A stretch of DNA of 24,833 nucleotides from an uncultured Eubacteriales bacterium. Lineage in GTDB: Bacteria; Bacillota; Clostridia; Christensenellales; CAG-917. Shown piece by piece: positions 12,734 to 20,860 of this stretch (position 1 is the stretch's first letter; every line of letters starts with the position of its first letter). Position numbers and translations under genes: made by a program. The DNA lies in assembly GCA_900547975.1 (NCBI GenBank), contig URIX01000024.1:1-24833 (forward strand), given 5' to 3'. A model generated the notes under the pieces. It did no database searches and was not told where the DNA came from. It was given only the letters and a program-made list of their open reading frames with translations.

Positions 12734-13234
12734 TCACGCCAAAATCAACATTATCGCGATGCCCGAAAGCACGCACAGTTTGAAGTACATTCCGCCGAGT
12801 TTTTTGCTCTCGTCCTCACACTTTGATTTCTTCGACTCGAACACGTTTTCGTAGTAGCCTATATGCGAAAGTTGGTCGTCGAGAGCAGTCTTTCCGAGTG
12901 CCGAAAAGAAGGCGGCAATCTGCTTTTTCTCGTCGTTTTTTAGAAGCGAAACCGAAGCGTTTTCGTAGGCGAAAGTCTGTCTTTTTCTTGCAAGGTCGAG
13001 CCACGTTTCCACCGTCTTTTCGAAATCGCCGTTTCTGTCTTTCAAAAAGTTTTCGGCAACGTCCGGCATAGGCGTTTTTTTCATAGAGAGTTCTGTAGTC
13101 ACGCACTTTGCAAACTCGCAAGCCGACTTATAATACTCTGCCCTCGAATTGTATTTTCTCTTTATCAGCAAGCCGACGTAGCACGCAATCAGCGCAAGCA
13201 ACCCGCCTGCAATCAGCCTCAATATCTCGCTCAT
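12734..13234 (-). CDS. spoIIIAB: Stage III sporulation protein AB
   Basis: 166 residues. One transmembrane helix at each end (~5-24 and ~150-165) with a helical cytoplasmic region between (AEYYKSACEFAKCVTTELSMKKTPMPDVAENF, then ALGKTALDDQLSHIGYYENVFES). This resembles the platform protein GspF of type II secretion, in keeping with the SpoIIIAA ATPase encoded next to it. The start overlaps the spoIIIAA stop by 4 bases. Confidence 0.92.
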   Translation of the reverse strand: MSEILRLIAGGLLALIACYVGLLIKRKYNSRAEYYKSACEFAKCVTTELSMKKTPMPDVAENFLKDRNGDFEKTVETWLDLARKRQTFAYENASVSLLKNDEKKQIAAFFSALGKTALDDQLSHIGYYENVFESKKSKCEDESKKLGGMYFKLCVLSGIAIMLILA

Positions 13235-14073
13235 ATCTTTTTCTCGATTATTGTGCCGACGGGATTCTTGCCGAGAACGTACACGACATCGAATGCATTG
13301 ACGAGCGGCGCAAATTCACTGCTTTGCACGCCGTCTACACTCTCGCCGTGCAACGTCGCAAATACGCTCACACCGCACCTCATAACGTCGAGAACGGACT
13401 TTACGTCCTCGATTCCGAACAACTCGTCCGTGACGATAATATCCGGATTCATCGCCCTTACACAGTTTTCGTACGCATCCTTTTTCGGAACGCCGCTCAC
13501 GACTTCCGCGTCGCCTATATCGAGAAGCGGCACGCCCTTCGACATAGCGCACAGTTCGTACCTTTCGTCGATTACCACCACGTTGAAACGCTTCGAGGCA
13601 ATGCGAGCAAGTTCCCTAAGCAACGTCGTCTTTCCACCGCCCGTAGGCGATACGATAAGCGTGTTGCGAGGCTTGCCGTCCTTAAATATGTCGCAAGCGA
13701 TTTTGTCCGCAATGCCTTTGATTTGATGCGGCACGCGAATCACCAAAAACGCAACGTTCTTTATGCCCATAAGTTTGCCGCCTTCGAGTACGCCTTCACC
13801 GCCCACGCCGATTCGATAATGCTTGCAAGGAACGTATCCCCTTTTCATCTCGTCGGATGCGCTGTAAAAGGACATATTCGTCGCGCGTGCCAGAATGTCC
13901 TCAACGTCCTTTTGCGTGACGATATACGGCGCGCCGAAACTCGACACGACCTTTCTTTTGCCGTCGATTAAACACGCAAGCAAAGGTCTGCCCACCCTCA
14001 CGCGCAATTCGGCAATATTTTTTTCGTCGCCGACCATTTTGGCAATTCTCTCACCGAGCAAATCTTCAAGCAT
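13231..14073 (-). CDS. spoIIIAA: Stage III sporulation protein AA, secretion-type ATPase
   Basis: 280 residues. ELRVRVGRPL (22-31) is the conserved N-terminal strand, followed by GVGGEG (89-94) and the P-loop SPTGGGKTTLLREL (142-155); the first position of the motif is Ser instead of the usual Gly. Walker B is VVVIDE (165-170), and DIIVTDE (211-217) and FATLHG (238-243) complete the RecA-like ATPase core related to GspE/PilT ATPases. It is thought to energise the feeding channel from the mother-cell cytoplasm. No Shine-Dalgarno sequence precedes the ATG; a shorter start at residue 13 would remove conserved sequence, so the longer form is kept. First gene of the operon. Confidence 0.93.
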   Translation of the reverse strand: MLEDLLGERIAKMVGDEKNIAELRVRVGRPLLACLIDGKRKVVSSFGAPYIVTQKDVEDILARATNMSFYSASDEMKRGYVPCKHYRIGVGGEGVLEGGKLMGIKNVAFLVIRVPHQIKGIADKIACDIFKDGKPRNTLIVSPTGGGKTTLLRELARIASKRFNVVVIDERYELCAMSKGVPLLDIGDAEVVSGVPKKDAYENCVRAMNPDIIVTDELFGIEDVKSVLDVMRCGVSVFATLHGESVDGVQSSEFAPLVNAFDVVYVLGKNPVGTIIEKKI

Positions 14074-14139
14074 ACAAAACTATATGCCGAGCATACAGAG
14101 CAAATAGCAATGCGACAAATTTAGCCTTTTTTCGCAAAC

Positions 14140-14163
14140 GAAAATGAAACGGAAAATGAAACG
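14140..14163. repeat. Perfect tandem 12-base repeat upstream of spoIIIAA
   Basis: GAAAATGAAACG occurs twice without a gap or mismatch, about 70-90 bases upstream of the spoIIIAA start. It could be a double binding site or simple slippage. Confidence 0.6.
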
Positions 14164-14237
14164 TAATATTTGATTAAACGGTTATTTTTGAATTTACAAA
14201 ACAAAAACGCTTTTTGCAATTAGAAGTATTGACTATA

Positions 14238-14353
14238 GTCTAAAATGGATGAGTAACTATCAATATTATTTAAGCGTACCAAACGAATTTAGAAACGTTG
14301 TCAAGAGTCTGAAACGGATGAATAATAAACAATAATATCTAAGCGCGCCAAAC
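14238..14353. repeat. Degenerate direct duplication next to structured repeat copy 2
   Basis: 14238-14284 and 14307-14353 align over 47 bases at 37 positions, both beginning GTCT and ending AAGCG-CCAAAC. The second unit supplies the left arm of the outer stem of copy 2. A third, inverted match to the AAGCG-CCAAAC end lies at 14449-14461 over the efp stop codon. Confidence 0.55.
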
Positions 14354-14464
14354 AGATGAAGAACAAGAAAGAGGCATTCGAACGGCAACCCTAATTTACA
14401 ATGCGTAAATGAGTTGACGGACGGATGCCTCTGCCGCAGTTATTCGCTGTTTGGTGCGCTTAGA
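14338..14464. repeat. Structured repeat element, copy 2
   Basis: The core 14354-14448 is nearly identical to 156-251. GAGGCATTCG (14371-14380) pairs with CGGATGCCTC (14422-14431), ATTTAC with GTAAAT around AATGC, and GGCAAC with GTTGAC. The outer stem pairs 14338-14355 with 14447-14464, 18 of 18 counting one G-T, and has no similarity to the outer stem of copy 1. The right arm covers the efp stop codon and last codon. Both deviations from Watson-Crick pairing (14378 with 14424, 14347 with 14455) are G-U in plus-strand RNA but A-C mismatches in minus-strand RNA. Confidence 0.75.
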
Positions 14465-15023
14465 CTCTTGACATATATTCGCCGGTGCGGGTATCGATTC
14501 TTATAGTATCACCCTCGTTGACGAACATAGGAACTTGAAGTTCGTAACCGGTTTCTACGGTTGCGGGCTTGGTGGCGTTGGTTGCGGTGTTGCCTGCAAC
14601 TGCCGGCTCGCATACGGTGATGAGAAGTTCGACAAAGTTCGGCGGTTCGACAGAGAACGGTGCGCCTTGGAAGAACTTCATAGTGACGTTCATATTCTCT
14701 TTGACGAAGTTGAGAGCGTCTTCGACTTGGCTCTTGTTGAGCGGAATTTGCTCGTAAGTGTCGGCGTCCATAAAGTAATAGAATTCGCCGTCGTTGTAGA
14801 GGTATTCCATCGTTTTGGTTTCGATGTGTGCAAGTTCAAATTTTTCGGTGGGGTTGAAAGTTTGTTCAAGCACGGCACCCGTGACGACGTTTTTCATCTT
14901 GGTGCGAACGAAAGCAGCGCCCTTGCCCGGTTTGACGTGCAAGAAATCTACTATGGTCATAATCTTGTTGTCATAGAGGAAAGTGATGCCCTTTCTCAAA
15001 TCGCCTGCCATAATTTGTGCCAT
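14460..15023 (-). CDS. efp: Translation elongation factor P
   Basis: 187 residues, standard length. Three beta-barrel domains: an N-terminal KOW-like domain (1-64), an OB domain (~65-128) and a C-terminal OB domain (~129-187) ending GDTIRIDTRTGEYMSRV. The loop PGKGAAFVR (32-40) carries Lys34, the position modified in many species; it inserts into the ribosomal peptidyl-transferase centre to relieve stalling at polyproline. The flanking residues show no obvious sign of which modification, if any, is used. AGGAGA precedes the ATG, and the gene has its own promoter. Structured repeat copy 2 begins within its last codon. Confidence 0.97.
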   Translation of the reverse strand: MAQIMAGDLRKGITFLYDNKIMTIVDFLHVKPGKGAAFVRTKMKNVVTGAVLEQTFNPTEKFELAHIETKTMEYLYNDGEFYYFMDADTYEQIPLNKSQVEDALNFVKENMNVTMKFFQGAPFSVEPPNFVELLITVCEPAVAGNTATNATKPATVETGYELQVPMFVNEGDTIRIDTRTGEYMSRV

Positions 15024-15079
15024 AATGATATTCTCCTAAATATGTGTGTTTTGTATTGTTGCGTTAAAGCCCATAAGGT

Positions 15080-15108
15080 ATTTTAACACCATGTGCGCCG
15101 CAATGCAA
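15080..15108 (-). promoter_or_regulatory. Promoter of efp
   Basis: On the minus strand TTGCAT (15103-15108), a 17-base spacer, then TAAAAT (15080-15085), about 57 bases before the ATG. Confidence 0.75.
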
Positions 15109-15166
15109 GTTTTACGCAAAATATTGCATAAACCTTGACGCGACACGGTATCGTTTTTTCAAAAAC

Positions 15167-16786
15167 TTACTTTGCGTACTCTACGCTGCGAACTTCTCTG
15201 ATGACGTTGACTTTGATTTGCCCCGGATATTCGAGTTCGTTTTCGAGTTTTTGCGCAATCTCTTTTGCGAGGAACACGGTTGACGCGTCGTTGACTTGTT
15301 CGGGTTTGACCATAACGCGGATTTCCCTGCCCGCTTGGACTGCGAAAGTTTGTTCGACGCCGTCAAAGGATTTTGCGATGTCTTCGAGTTTCTCGATACG
15401 TTTGACGTAGGTTTCGACGGATTCGCGTCTTGCGCCGGGTCTTGCGCTGGATATAGCGTCGGCGGCTTGAACGAGAACTGCGTCGATAGTTTGCGGTTCG
15501 ATGTCGTTGTGGTGCGCCGCGATTGCGTGAATGACCTCGTTGCTCTCGCGATATTTCTTTGCGATTTCCACGCCGAGTTGAATGTGTGTGCCTTCGAACT
15601 CGTGGTCGATTGCCTTGCCGATGTCGTGAAGCAATCCCGCTCTCTTTGCGATACGAGGATCGATGCCGAGTTCTGCCGCCATAATCGCCGCGACGGAAGC
15701 GACTTCTATGGAGTGTTTGAGCACGTTTTGTCCGTAACTGGTGCGGTATTTGAGTCTACCGAGAATCTTGATAAGTTCGGGATGCAAGCCGTGCACGCCC
15801 ACTTCGAACGCCGCTTCTTCGCCTGCTTCCTTGATGCCTTGCTCGACTTCCTTTCTCACCTTGTCCACCATTTCCTCGATACGAGCGGGGTGAATACGAC
15901 CGTCGGTGATGAGTTTTTCGAGAGTGAGCCTTGCAACTTCCCTTCTTACGGGGTCGAAACTCGAAAGAGTGATGACGTCGGGGGTGTCGTCGATGATGAG
16001 GTCAACGCCCGTCGCGCTTTCGAGAGCGCGAATGTTTCTTCCCATACGTCCGATGATTCTTCCCTTCATCTCGTCGTTTGGCAATGCCACGACGGATACG
16101 GTGTTTTCGGTTGCGGTGTCAGCGGCGCAGCGTTGAATCGCTTGCGAAATGATGTTTTGCGCCTCTTTGACCGCGTTGTCTTTTGCCTCTTGAATGAGGA
16201 GTTTCGCATCGTTTGCACTGCTCTTTTTAACGCTGTCGAGCAACGCGTCTTTGAGTTCTTGCGACGCTTCCTCTTTGGTCATACCGGCAACTCTTTCGAG
16301 TTCCTGCTGCATAGTTTGTTGAGCGTTGTTGAGTTCGTTTTCAATGCCTTTCAAACGCTCTTTTGTTTCTTCGTTTTGCCTTTGCGATCTTTCCACATCC
16401 TCGATTTTCTTGTCGAGAGCGGCGTCTTTTTTGTCAAGAGCGTCCTCTTTCTTGTCGAGGGTCGCCTCTTTTTGAGCGAGGCGGTTTTCGGTGCGTTGTA
16501 GGTCTTGCTTGCGCTCTTTGGTTTCGTTTTCGAAATCAACGCGCATTTTGTTCATTTGTTCCTTTGCCTCGAGCATACCGTCCTTGCGAATGGTCTTTGC
16601 TTCGAGATTTGCTTCTTCGATAATTCTTGCCGCTTCGCGTTTCGCATTGCCGATTTTGTTTTGAGAATAGACTCTGTAAACGATGAAACCGATCAGCGCG
16701 CCTACGACGAGTGCGCAAGCAGCCGCAATTCCGGCAGCCACGCCCGGTGTGAGAGCAGCAATCAGAAAATTGAAATTCCCGGTCAT
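15167..16786 (-). CDS. rny: Ribonuclease Y
   Basis: 539 residues. An N-terminal transmembrane helix (~14-38) anchors the protein, a long charged coiled coil (~45-215) carries heptad-like DKKEDALDKKDAALDKK repeats, a KH RNA-binding domain follows (~230-295, with GRIIGRMGRN at 242-251), and then an HD hydrolase domain with H358, H387-D388 and AHHND (424-428). RNase Y is the membrane-bound endonuclease that starts mRNA decay in most Firmicutes. GGAGGT precedes the ATG. It lies downstream of recA, as in many Firmicutes, with its own strong promoter. Confidence 0.97.
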   Translation of the reverse strand: MTGNFNFLIAALTPGVAAGIAAACALVVGALIGFIVYRVYSQNKIGNAKREAARIIEEANLEAKTIRKDGMLEAKEQMNKMRVDFENETKERKQDLQRTENRLAQKEATLDKKEDALDKKDAALDKKIEDVERSQRQNEETKERLKGIENELNNAQQTMQQELERVAGMTKEEASQELKDALLDSVKKSSANDAKLLIQEAKDNAVKEAQNIISQAIQRCAADTATENTVSVVALPNDEMKGRIIGRMGRNIRALESATGVDLIIDDTPDVITLSSFDPVRREVARLTLEKLITDGRIHPARIEEMVDKVRKEVEQGIKEAGEEAAFEVGVHGLHPELIKILGRLKYRTSYGQNVLKHSIEVASVAAIMAAELGIDPRIAKRAGLLHDIGKAIDHEFEGTHIQLGVEIAKKYRESNEVIHAIAAHHNDIEPQTIDAVLVQAADAISSARPGARRESVETYVKRIEKLEDIAKSFDGVEQTFAVQAGREIRVMVKPEQVNDASTVFLAKEIAQKLENELEYPGQIKVNVIREVRSVEYAK

Positions 16787-16937
16787 AGTCGACCTCCATA
16801 TATATAATCAAAACCACACGAGAAAGCAAAAATACGGTTATACGGAAAGTTTTTTCAAACCGAGAAAACCCCAAGATTTAATATGCAAACTTTGTATCTA
16901 TACCAAATATTGTTTTCAATATATAGTTTTGTCTTAT

Positions 16938-16968
16938 ATAGTATATACTATTTATAGCGTTTCGTCAA
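16938..16968 (-). promoter_or_regulatory. Promoter of rny with a palindrome over the -10 box
   Basis: On the minus strand TTGACG (16963-16968), a 17-base spacer, then TATACT (16940-16945). The -10 box lies inside the perfect palindrome ATAGTATATACTAT (16938-16951), which could be an operator. The leader from there to the ATG is about 150 bases, long for this genome. Confidence 0.8.
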
Positions 16969-16980
16969 TGCGGAAGTCTC

Positions 16981-17017
16981 AAAAAAAATCGCTTTTCGGC
17001 AATGAAAAGCGATTTTT
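16981..17017 (-). terminator. Terminator of recA
   Basis: AAAAATCGCTTTTC and GAAAAGCGATTTTT pair perfectly (14 bp) around a 6-base loop, followed on the minus strand by eight T. Flanking A and T runs make it usable from both sides. It separates recA from the rny promoter. Confidence 0.92.
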
Positions 17018-17046
17018 GTTCAAATCGGGGTTTTACGAGGCGAAAT

Positions 17047-18060
17047 TCACTTGTTCAACTCGTATTTTTCGCGTATTTTCGCGTCGAGTTCTTTGAAGAT
17101 TTCGGGGTTGGACTTCAAAAAATCCATAGCCTTATCTCTGCCCTGTCCTATCTTCTCGTCGTTGTAACTGAACCAACTGCCGCTCTTTTGCACGAATCCG
17201 TTTTCGACCGCGAGGTCCAAAACGCAACCCATATTGGAAATACCCGTGCCGTACATAATGTCGAATTCCGCAACTTTGAACGGAGGCGCAACCTTGTTCT
17301 TGACGACTTTTGCTTTGACGTGGTTACCGACGATGTCGCTGCCGTCTTTGAGGGTGTCCGCTTTTCTGATTTCGATACGCACGGAAGCGTAGAATTTGAG
17401 CGCTTTTCCGCCCGTGGTGGTTTCGGGATTGCCGTACATAACGCCGATCTTCTCTCTCAACTGGTTGATGAAGATGATCGTGCATTTGCTCTTTGACGAA
17501 GCGGCGGTGATTTTGCGAAGCGCTTGCGACATAAGACGCGCTTGCATACCGACGTGGCTGTCGCCCATATCGCCGTCGAGTTCGGCTTGCGGCGTGAGCG
17601 CAGCGACGGAGTCGATAACGATGATGTCGATTGCGCCGCTTCTGATAAGCGTTTCGGTGATTTCGAGCGCTTGCTCGCCGCTGTCTGGTTGGGATATGTA
17701 GAGGTCGTCGAGGTTTACGCCGAGTTTCGATGCGTAAACGGGGTCGAGAGCGTGCTCTGCGTCGACGAACGCCGCCGTGCCGCCTTCTTTTTGCACTTCC
17801 GCCACGCAGTGAAGCGCAACGGTCGTTTTGCCCGAAGATTCGGGTCCGTAGATTTCGATTATTCTTCCCTTCGGGATACCTCCGATGCCGAGTGCGACGT
17901 CGAGCGTCAAACAACCCGTCGAAATCGCTTCGACTTTGGGGATTTCCGTTTCGCCCAAGCGCATAATCGCGCCTTTGCCGAAGTCCTTTTCTATTTTTGC
18001 GAGCGCAAGTTGCAGGTTGCGTTCCTTATCGGTTGACTTATCCGGAATTTTGTCTGCCAT
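17047..18060 (-). CDS. recA: Recombinase RecA
   Basis: 337 residues. Walker A is GPESSGKT (72-79), Walker B ends in IIVIDSVAAL, and the L1/L2 region with the MSQALRKI segment and IFINQLREKIGVMYGNPETTTGGKALKFYAS are all present. It forms ATP-dependent filaments on single-stranded DNA for strand exchange and LexA cleavage. The C-terminal tail is short and lacks a long acidic extension. AGGAGA precedes the ATG. The 92-base gap to cinA contains a TATAAA-like box but no convincing -35 and no complete Firmicutes LexA site. Confidence 0.98.
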   Translation of the reverse strand: MADKIPDKSTDKERNLQLALAKIEKDFGKGAIMRLGETEIPKVEAISTGCLTLDVALGIGGIPKGRIIEIYGPESSGKTTVALHCVAEVQKEGGTAAFVDAEHALDPVYASKLGVNLDDLYISQPDSGEQALEITETLIRSGAIDIIVIDSVAALTPQAELDGDMGDSHVGMQARLMSQALRKITAASSKSKCTIIFINQLREKIGVMYGNPETTTGGKALKFYASVRIEIRKADTLKDGSDIVGNHVKAKVVKNKVAPPFKVAEFDIMYGTGISNMGCVLDLAVENGFVQKSGSWFSYNDEKIGQGRDKAMDFLKSNPEIFKELDAKIREKYELNK

Positions 18061-18152
18061 AGTAGTTCTCCTTTATATCCTTTCGCCCCTTTAAGGCAAA
18101 TGATTTTTCTTTGTTTATATTATGTCACGTTCAATGTACCGAAATCGGTGCA

Positions 18153-18848
18153 TCAAAGCCGCAAAATATCCCCTTTCAAATATCTTATGAGATAGAACAA
18201 CGCAACGTTGGAAGTTGCCGTCCGTATCTCGTTGCGACTGCCCGAGAATCTGCGCTCGAAAACAGTGATAAACTCGCCGCCACCGACAGCGATGTAGACG
18301 AGTCCCACGGGTTTTCCCTCGTCGCCGGTCGGACCTGCGAGTCCCGTCGTTGCCAAAGCGATGTCAACGGGGCGTTTGCAAAGACCTTTGACCATTGCGT
18401 ATGCGGTTTCTCTGCTCACCGCGCCGTAGTCAGCAAGCACGGATTTGGGAACGCCGAGCCTTTCGACCTTGGACGCGCGGTTATAGCATACGATACCCTC
18501 GTAAAAATTTGCGCTGATTCCCGCAATGCTCGTAAGTCTCGAACAGATTTCGCCGCCCGTCAGACTTTCGCCTACGGCGAGAGTGCGGTTGTTCATTCTC
18601 AAAAGCCTTGCCGCGATTTCTTCGAGCGAGCCTTCCGACGCCGAATACACTTCTTCTTCAAAGACGTTGTACACCCTGCTTTTTACGGTTTCGAACACGT
18701 CGCGGCTTGCGTCGCTCGTCATCGTTATCGTAGCGTCGAGGCAGTTTTCCACAACCGAAAATTCCACGCCGAATCCCTCGAAAACTTTGAGTTTCGAGAG
18801 AATTTCCTCTTTGCAGAGTCCGCAGATTTTGACGATTTCTATTATCAT
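18153..18848 (-). CDS. cinA: CinA-family protein lacking the N-terminal domain (probable nicotinamide-nucleotide amidase)
   Basis: 231 residues against ~410 for full CinA. Residues ~1-75 match the CinA middle, KH-like domain, ending VYSASEGSLEE. Residues ~80-231 are the amidase domain: LAVGESLTGGEICSRLTSIAGISANFYEGIVCYN (ESLTGG where most have ESCTGG), GAVSRETAYAMVKG, and TTGLAGPTGDEGKPVGLVYIA. The MoaB-like N-terminal domain (ADP-ribose pyrophosphatase in full CinA) is missing, with no sign of it upstream, where pgsA ends 54 bases away. The amidase domain converts nicotinamide mononucleotide to nicotinate mononucleotide. pgsA-cinA-recA is a conserved Firmicutes order. No clear ribosome binding site precedes the ATG. 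Confidence 0.88.
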   Translation of the reverse strand: MIIEIVKICGLCKEEILSKLKVFEGFGVEFSVVENCLDATITMTSDASRDVFETVKSRVYNVFEEEVYSASEGSLEEIAARLLRMNNRTLAVGESLTGGEICSRLTSIAGISANFYEGIVCYNRASKVERLGVPKSVLADYGAVSRETAYAMVKGLCKRPVDIALATTGLAGPTGDEGKPVGLVYIAVGGGEFITVFERRFSGSRNEIRTATSNVALFYLIRYLKGDILRL

Positions 18849-18902
18849 TTTCGGTTATCTAACTTGTCGTTTTTGCAGTGAGTTCTCGCTCGTTACTTTG
18901 CA

Positions 18903-19556
18903 TTATTTTGCTTGGTTTGCTTCTTCGCTTTCGCTTTTCTTTTCGGGGTCGCCATCTTGTTTGAGAACGTGTTTGTTTTTCAAGACGTAATTAAGTCCGC
19001 TGTACACCGCAAAAAACGAGCCGATATAGAACACGATTGTGCCTATCCACCCGAGTGCGGGATGAAGCCCTGCGAGCATAAGCACGGTTACGCCGACGTC
19101 GAGGCATACGGTTTTGATTTTGCCGTAAATGTCCGCCGCAAGCACGAGTCCTCTCGAAGCCGCTATGGAACGGAACACGCCTATCATAAGTTCTCTTGAA
19201 AGGATTATTCCCGAAAGCAAAGCGATTACGAGCGCATTGTGCGGATAAACACCGCCCATCGAAAGTCCGTCGCCAAACAGTACGATAAGGAACAACATCA
19301 CCACGATTACAACCTTGTCCGCGAGCGGGTCCAAAAACTTGCCGAGCATAGACACGGTATTGGTCTTTCTTGCGATGTGCCCGTCGATAAAGTCGGTTGC
19401 GCAGCAGATTGCAAACAACACAGCCGCTATGACTATCAACGCGATATGTGCGCCTTGCGATACGTTTGCAAGTTCCGCCGCAATGAACATCGCGATTGTC
19501 GGAACAATCAAAAATATACGCGCTATTGTGATTTTCGTTGCGAGAGTGATTTTCAT
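18903..19556 (-). CDS. pgsA: CDP-diacylglycerol-glycerol-3-phosphate 3-phosphatidyltransferase
   Basis: 217 residues, an integral membrane enzyme making phosphatidylglycerol phosphate from CDP-diacylglycerol. The CDP-alcohol phosphatidyltransferase signature is complete: D58-G59-x2-A62-R63-x8-G72-x3-D76-x3-D80, preceded by Asp55. About five to six hydrophobic segments follow, and the tail (KQDGDPEKKSESEEANQAK) is charged. The start overlaps the rimO stop by 4 bases. Family members use different alcohols, but the position beside cinA-recA favours PgsA. Confidence 0.92.
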   Translation of the reverse strand: MKITLATKITIARIFLIVPTIAMFIAAELANVSQGAHIALIVIAAVLFAICCATDFIDGHIARKTNTVSMLGKFLDPLADKVVIVVMLFLIVLFGDGLSMGGVYPHNALVIALLSGIILSRELMIGVFRSIAASRGLVLAADIYGKIKTVCLDVGVTVLMLAGLHPALGWIGTIVFYIGSFFAVYSGLNYVLKNKHVLKQDGDPEKKSESEEANQAK

Positions 19557-20860
19557 TTTATCACCTTTCCCACAAGGTCGATACCGTCGCTGCCCGTGAT
19601 TTCGACGTCGTAAAACTCGCCTATTCTCACTTCCTCGTCAGACTCGAACAACGTCACGTTGTCGATGTCGGGTGCTTGCGTTTGACTTCTTCCGACGAAT
19701 TTTTGTCTGTCGTAGTCGATGTCGTCGTATATGACCTTGATTTTCGAGCCTATCAACTCTTTGTTGCGGCTCTTGATTATTTTTTCTTGAATCGCACGCA
19801 GTTTGTCTGCGCGCTCTTCCTTTACCGATTCGTCGAGATGTCCGTCGAGTTTGTCGGCAGGCGTGCCTTCTTCCCTCGAATACGCAAAGAATCCCGCATA
19901 ATCGAATTTGACTTCCTTGACGAATTTTTCGAGTTTCTCGAACTGCTCTTGCGTTTCGCCTGGAAATCCGCAAATAAACGTCGTGCGCACCGCAATGCCC
20001 GCGTTTTTGAGTTTGGCGATAAGTTCCCTAATGCTCTTTTCGTCGGTTCTGCGGTTCATACGTTTCAAAACGTCGTCGTCGACGTGTTGAAGCGGAATAT
20101 CCATATATTTTGCGATTTTATCGTTGTTTTTGACGTATTCGATGAGTGCGTCGTCCACCATTTCGGGATAGAGATACAAGAGGCGAATCCACGCAAAATC
20201 GAGCTTTGAAAGTCTGTCCAAAAGTTCGATTAAATGCGGCTTTCCGTCGAAATCCGTGCCGTATCTCGTCACGTCTTGCGCAACCAAAATGAGTTCTTTC
20301 ACGCCGTCGTCGGACAACTTTTTCGCTTCGCAAATCAAGTCTTCGAGTTTTTCCGAGCGGTACTTACCCCTTATGGACGGAATGGCGCAGTAAGTGCAAT
20401 GATTGCTGCAACCGTCCGCGATTTTGAGATACGCGTAGTGATACGGAGTCGTAAGCACTCTGTCCGAATAGAAAGCGTCGAGATTTGCGCAATTAAGCAC
20501 CTTTTCGCCGTCCTCTACGTCCTTTATAGTCTTCAAAATCGCGTCGTAATCCGCAATGCCGAGTATGGCGTCAACTTCGGGAAATTCCTTTTTGAGAGTA
20601 TCTGCGTATCTTTGCGCAAGGCAACCCGTCACAATGACTTTTTTGCCCTTGCCCGCATTTTTTGCGGCAATCGCGCTCAAAATCTCGTCTATGGATTCTT
20701 CTTTTGCTTTGTCGATAAATGCGCAGGTGTTGACGATGATAACGTCGGCTTCTTCCTCGCTACCGACGAGCGTGTGTCCGCCGCCCACGAGGCGAGAGAG
20801 CATTTTTTCGGTATCTACCCTGTTTTTATCGCAACCGAGCGATATTGCGCCTATTCTCAT
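19553..20860 (-). CDS. rimO: Ribosomal protein S12 methylthiotransferase RimO
   Basis: 435 residues. The N-terminal methylthiotransferase domain has the three cluster-binding cysteines Cys10, Cys46 and Cys80. The radical SAM motif is C151-x3-C155-x2-C158 (CSNHCTYCAIPSIRGKYRSE). A C-terminal TRAM domain (~370-435) is present. It adds a methylthio group to an aspartate of ribosomal protein S12. SLGCDKNRVD at 7-16 favours RimO over the tRNA-modifying MiaB. Four-base overlaps with ftsK upstream and pgsA downstream show a coupled operon. Confidence 0.94.
   Translation of the reverse strand: MRIGAISLGCDKNRVDTEKMLSRLVGGGHTLVGSEEEADVIIVNTCAFIDKAKEESIDEILSAIAAKNAGKGKKVIVTGCLAQRYADTLKKEFPEVDAILGIADYDAILKTIKDVEDGEKVLNCANLDAFYSDRVLTTPYHYAYLKIADGCSNHCTYCAIPSIRGKYRSEKLEDLICEAKKLSDDGVKELILVAQDVTRYGTDFDGKPHLIELLDRLSKLDFAWIRLLYLYPEMVDDALIEYVKNNDKIAKYMDIPLQHVDDDVLKRMNRRTDEKSIRELIAKLKNAGIAVRTTFICGFPGETQEQFEKLEKFVKEVKFDYAGFFAYSREEGTPADKLDGHLDESVKEERADKLRAIQEKIIKSRNKELIGSKIKVIYDDIDYDRQKFVGRSQTQAPDIDNVTLFESDEEVRIGEFYDVEITGSDGIDLVGKVIK

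Larger units (their letters stand above)
14074..14459. other. 386-base spacer between efp and spoIIIAA
   Basis: Holds structured repeat copy 2, the degenerate duplication at 14238-14353, a perfect tandem 12-base repeat GAAAATGAAACG (14140-14163), and A/T-rich DNA where the spoIIIA promoter should lie. CATATAGT (minus strand, 14086-14079) resembles a sigma-E -10 box, and TTTGTCGCA (around 14112-14120) resembles a Spo0A box. Neither is convincing, since the -10 box would leave almost no leader. No gene is seen. Confidence 0.5.

Noticed and set aside
14071..14110. Sigma-E promoter for spoIIIAA at CATATAGT
   Set aside because: The -10 resemblance is fair but the -35 is poor and the start site would fall on the ATG. 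I could not place the operon promoter with confidence.
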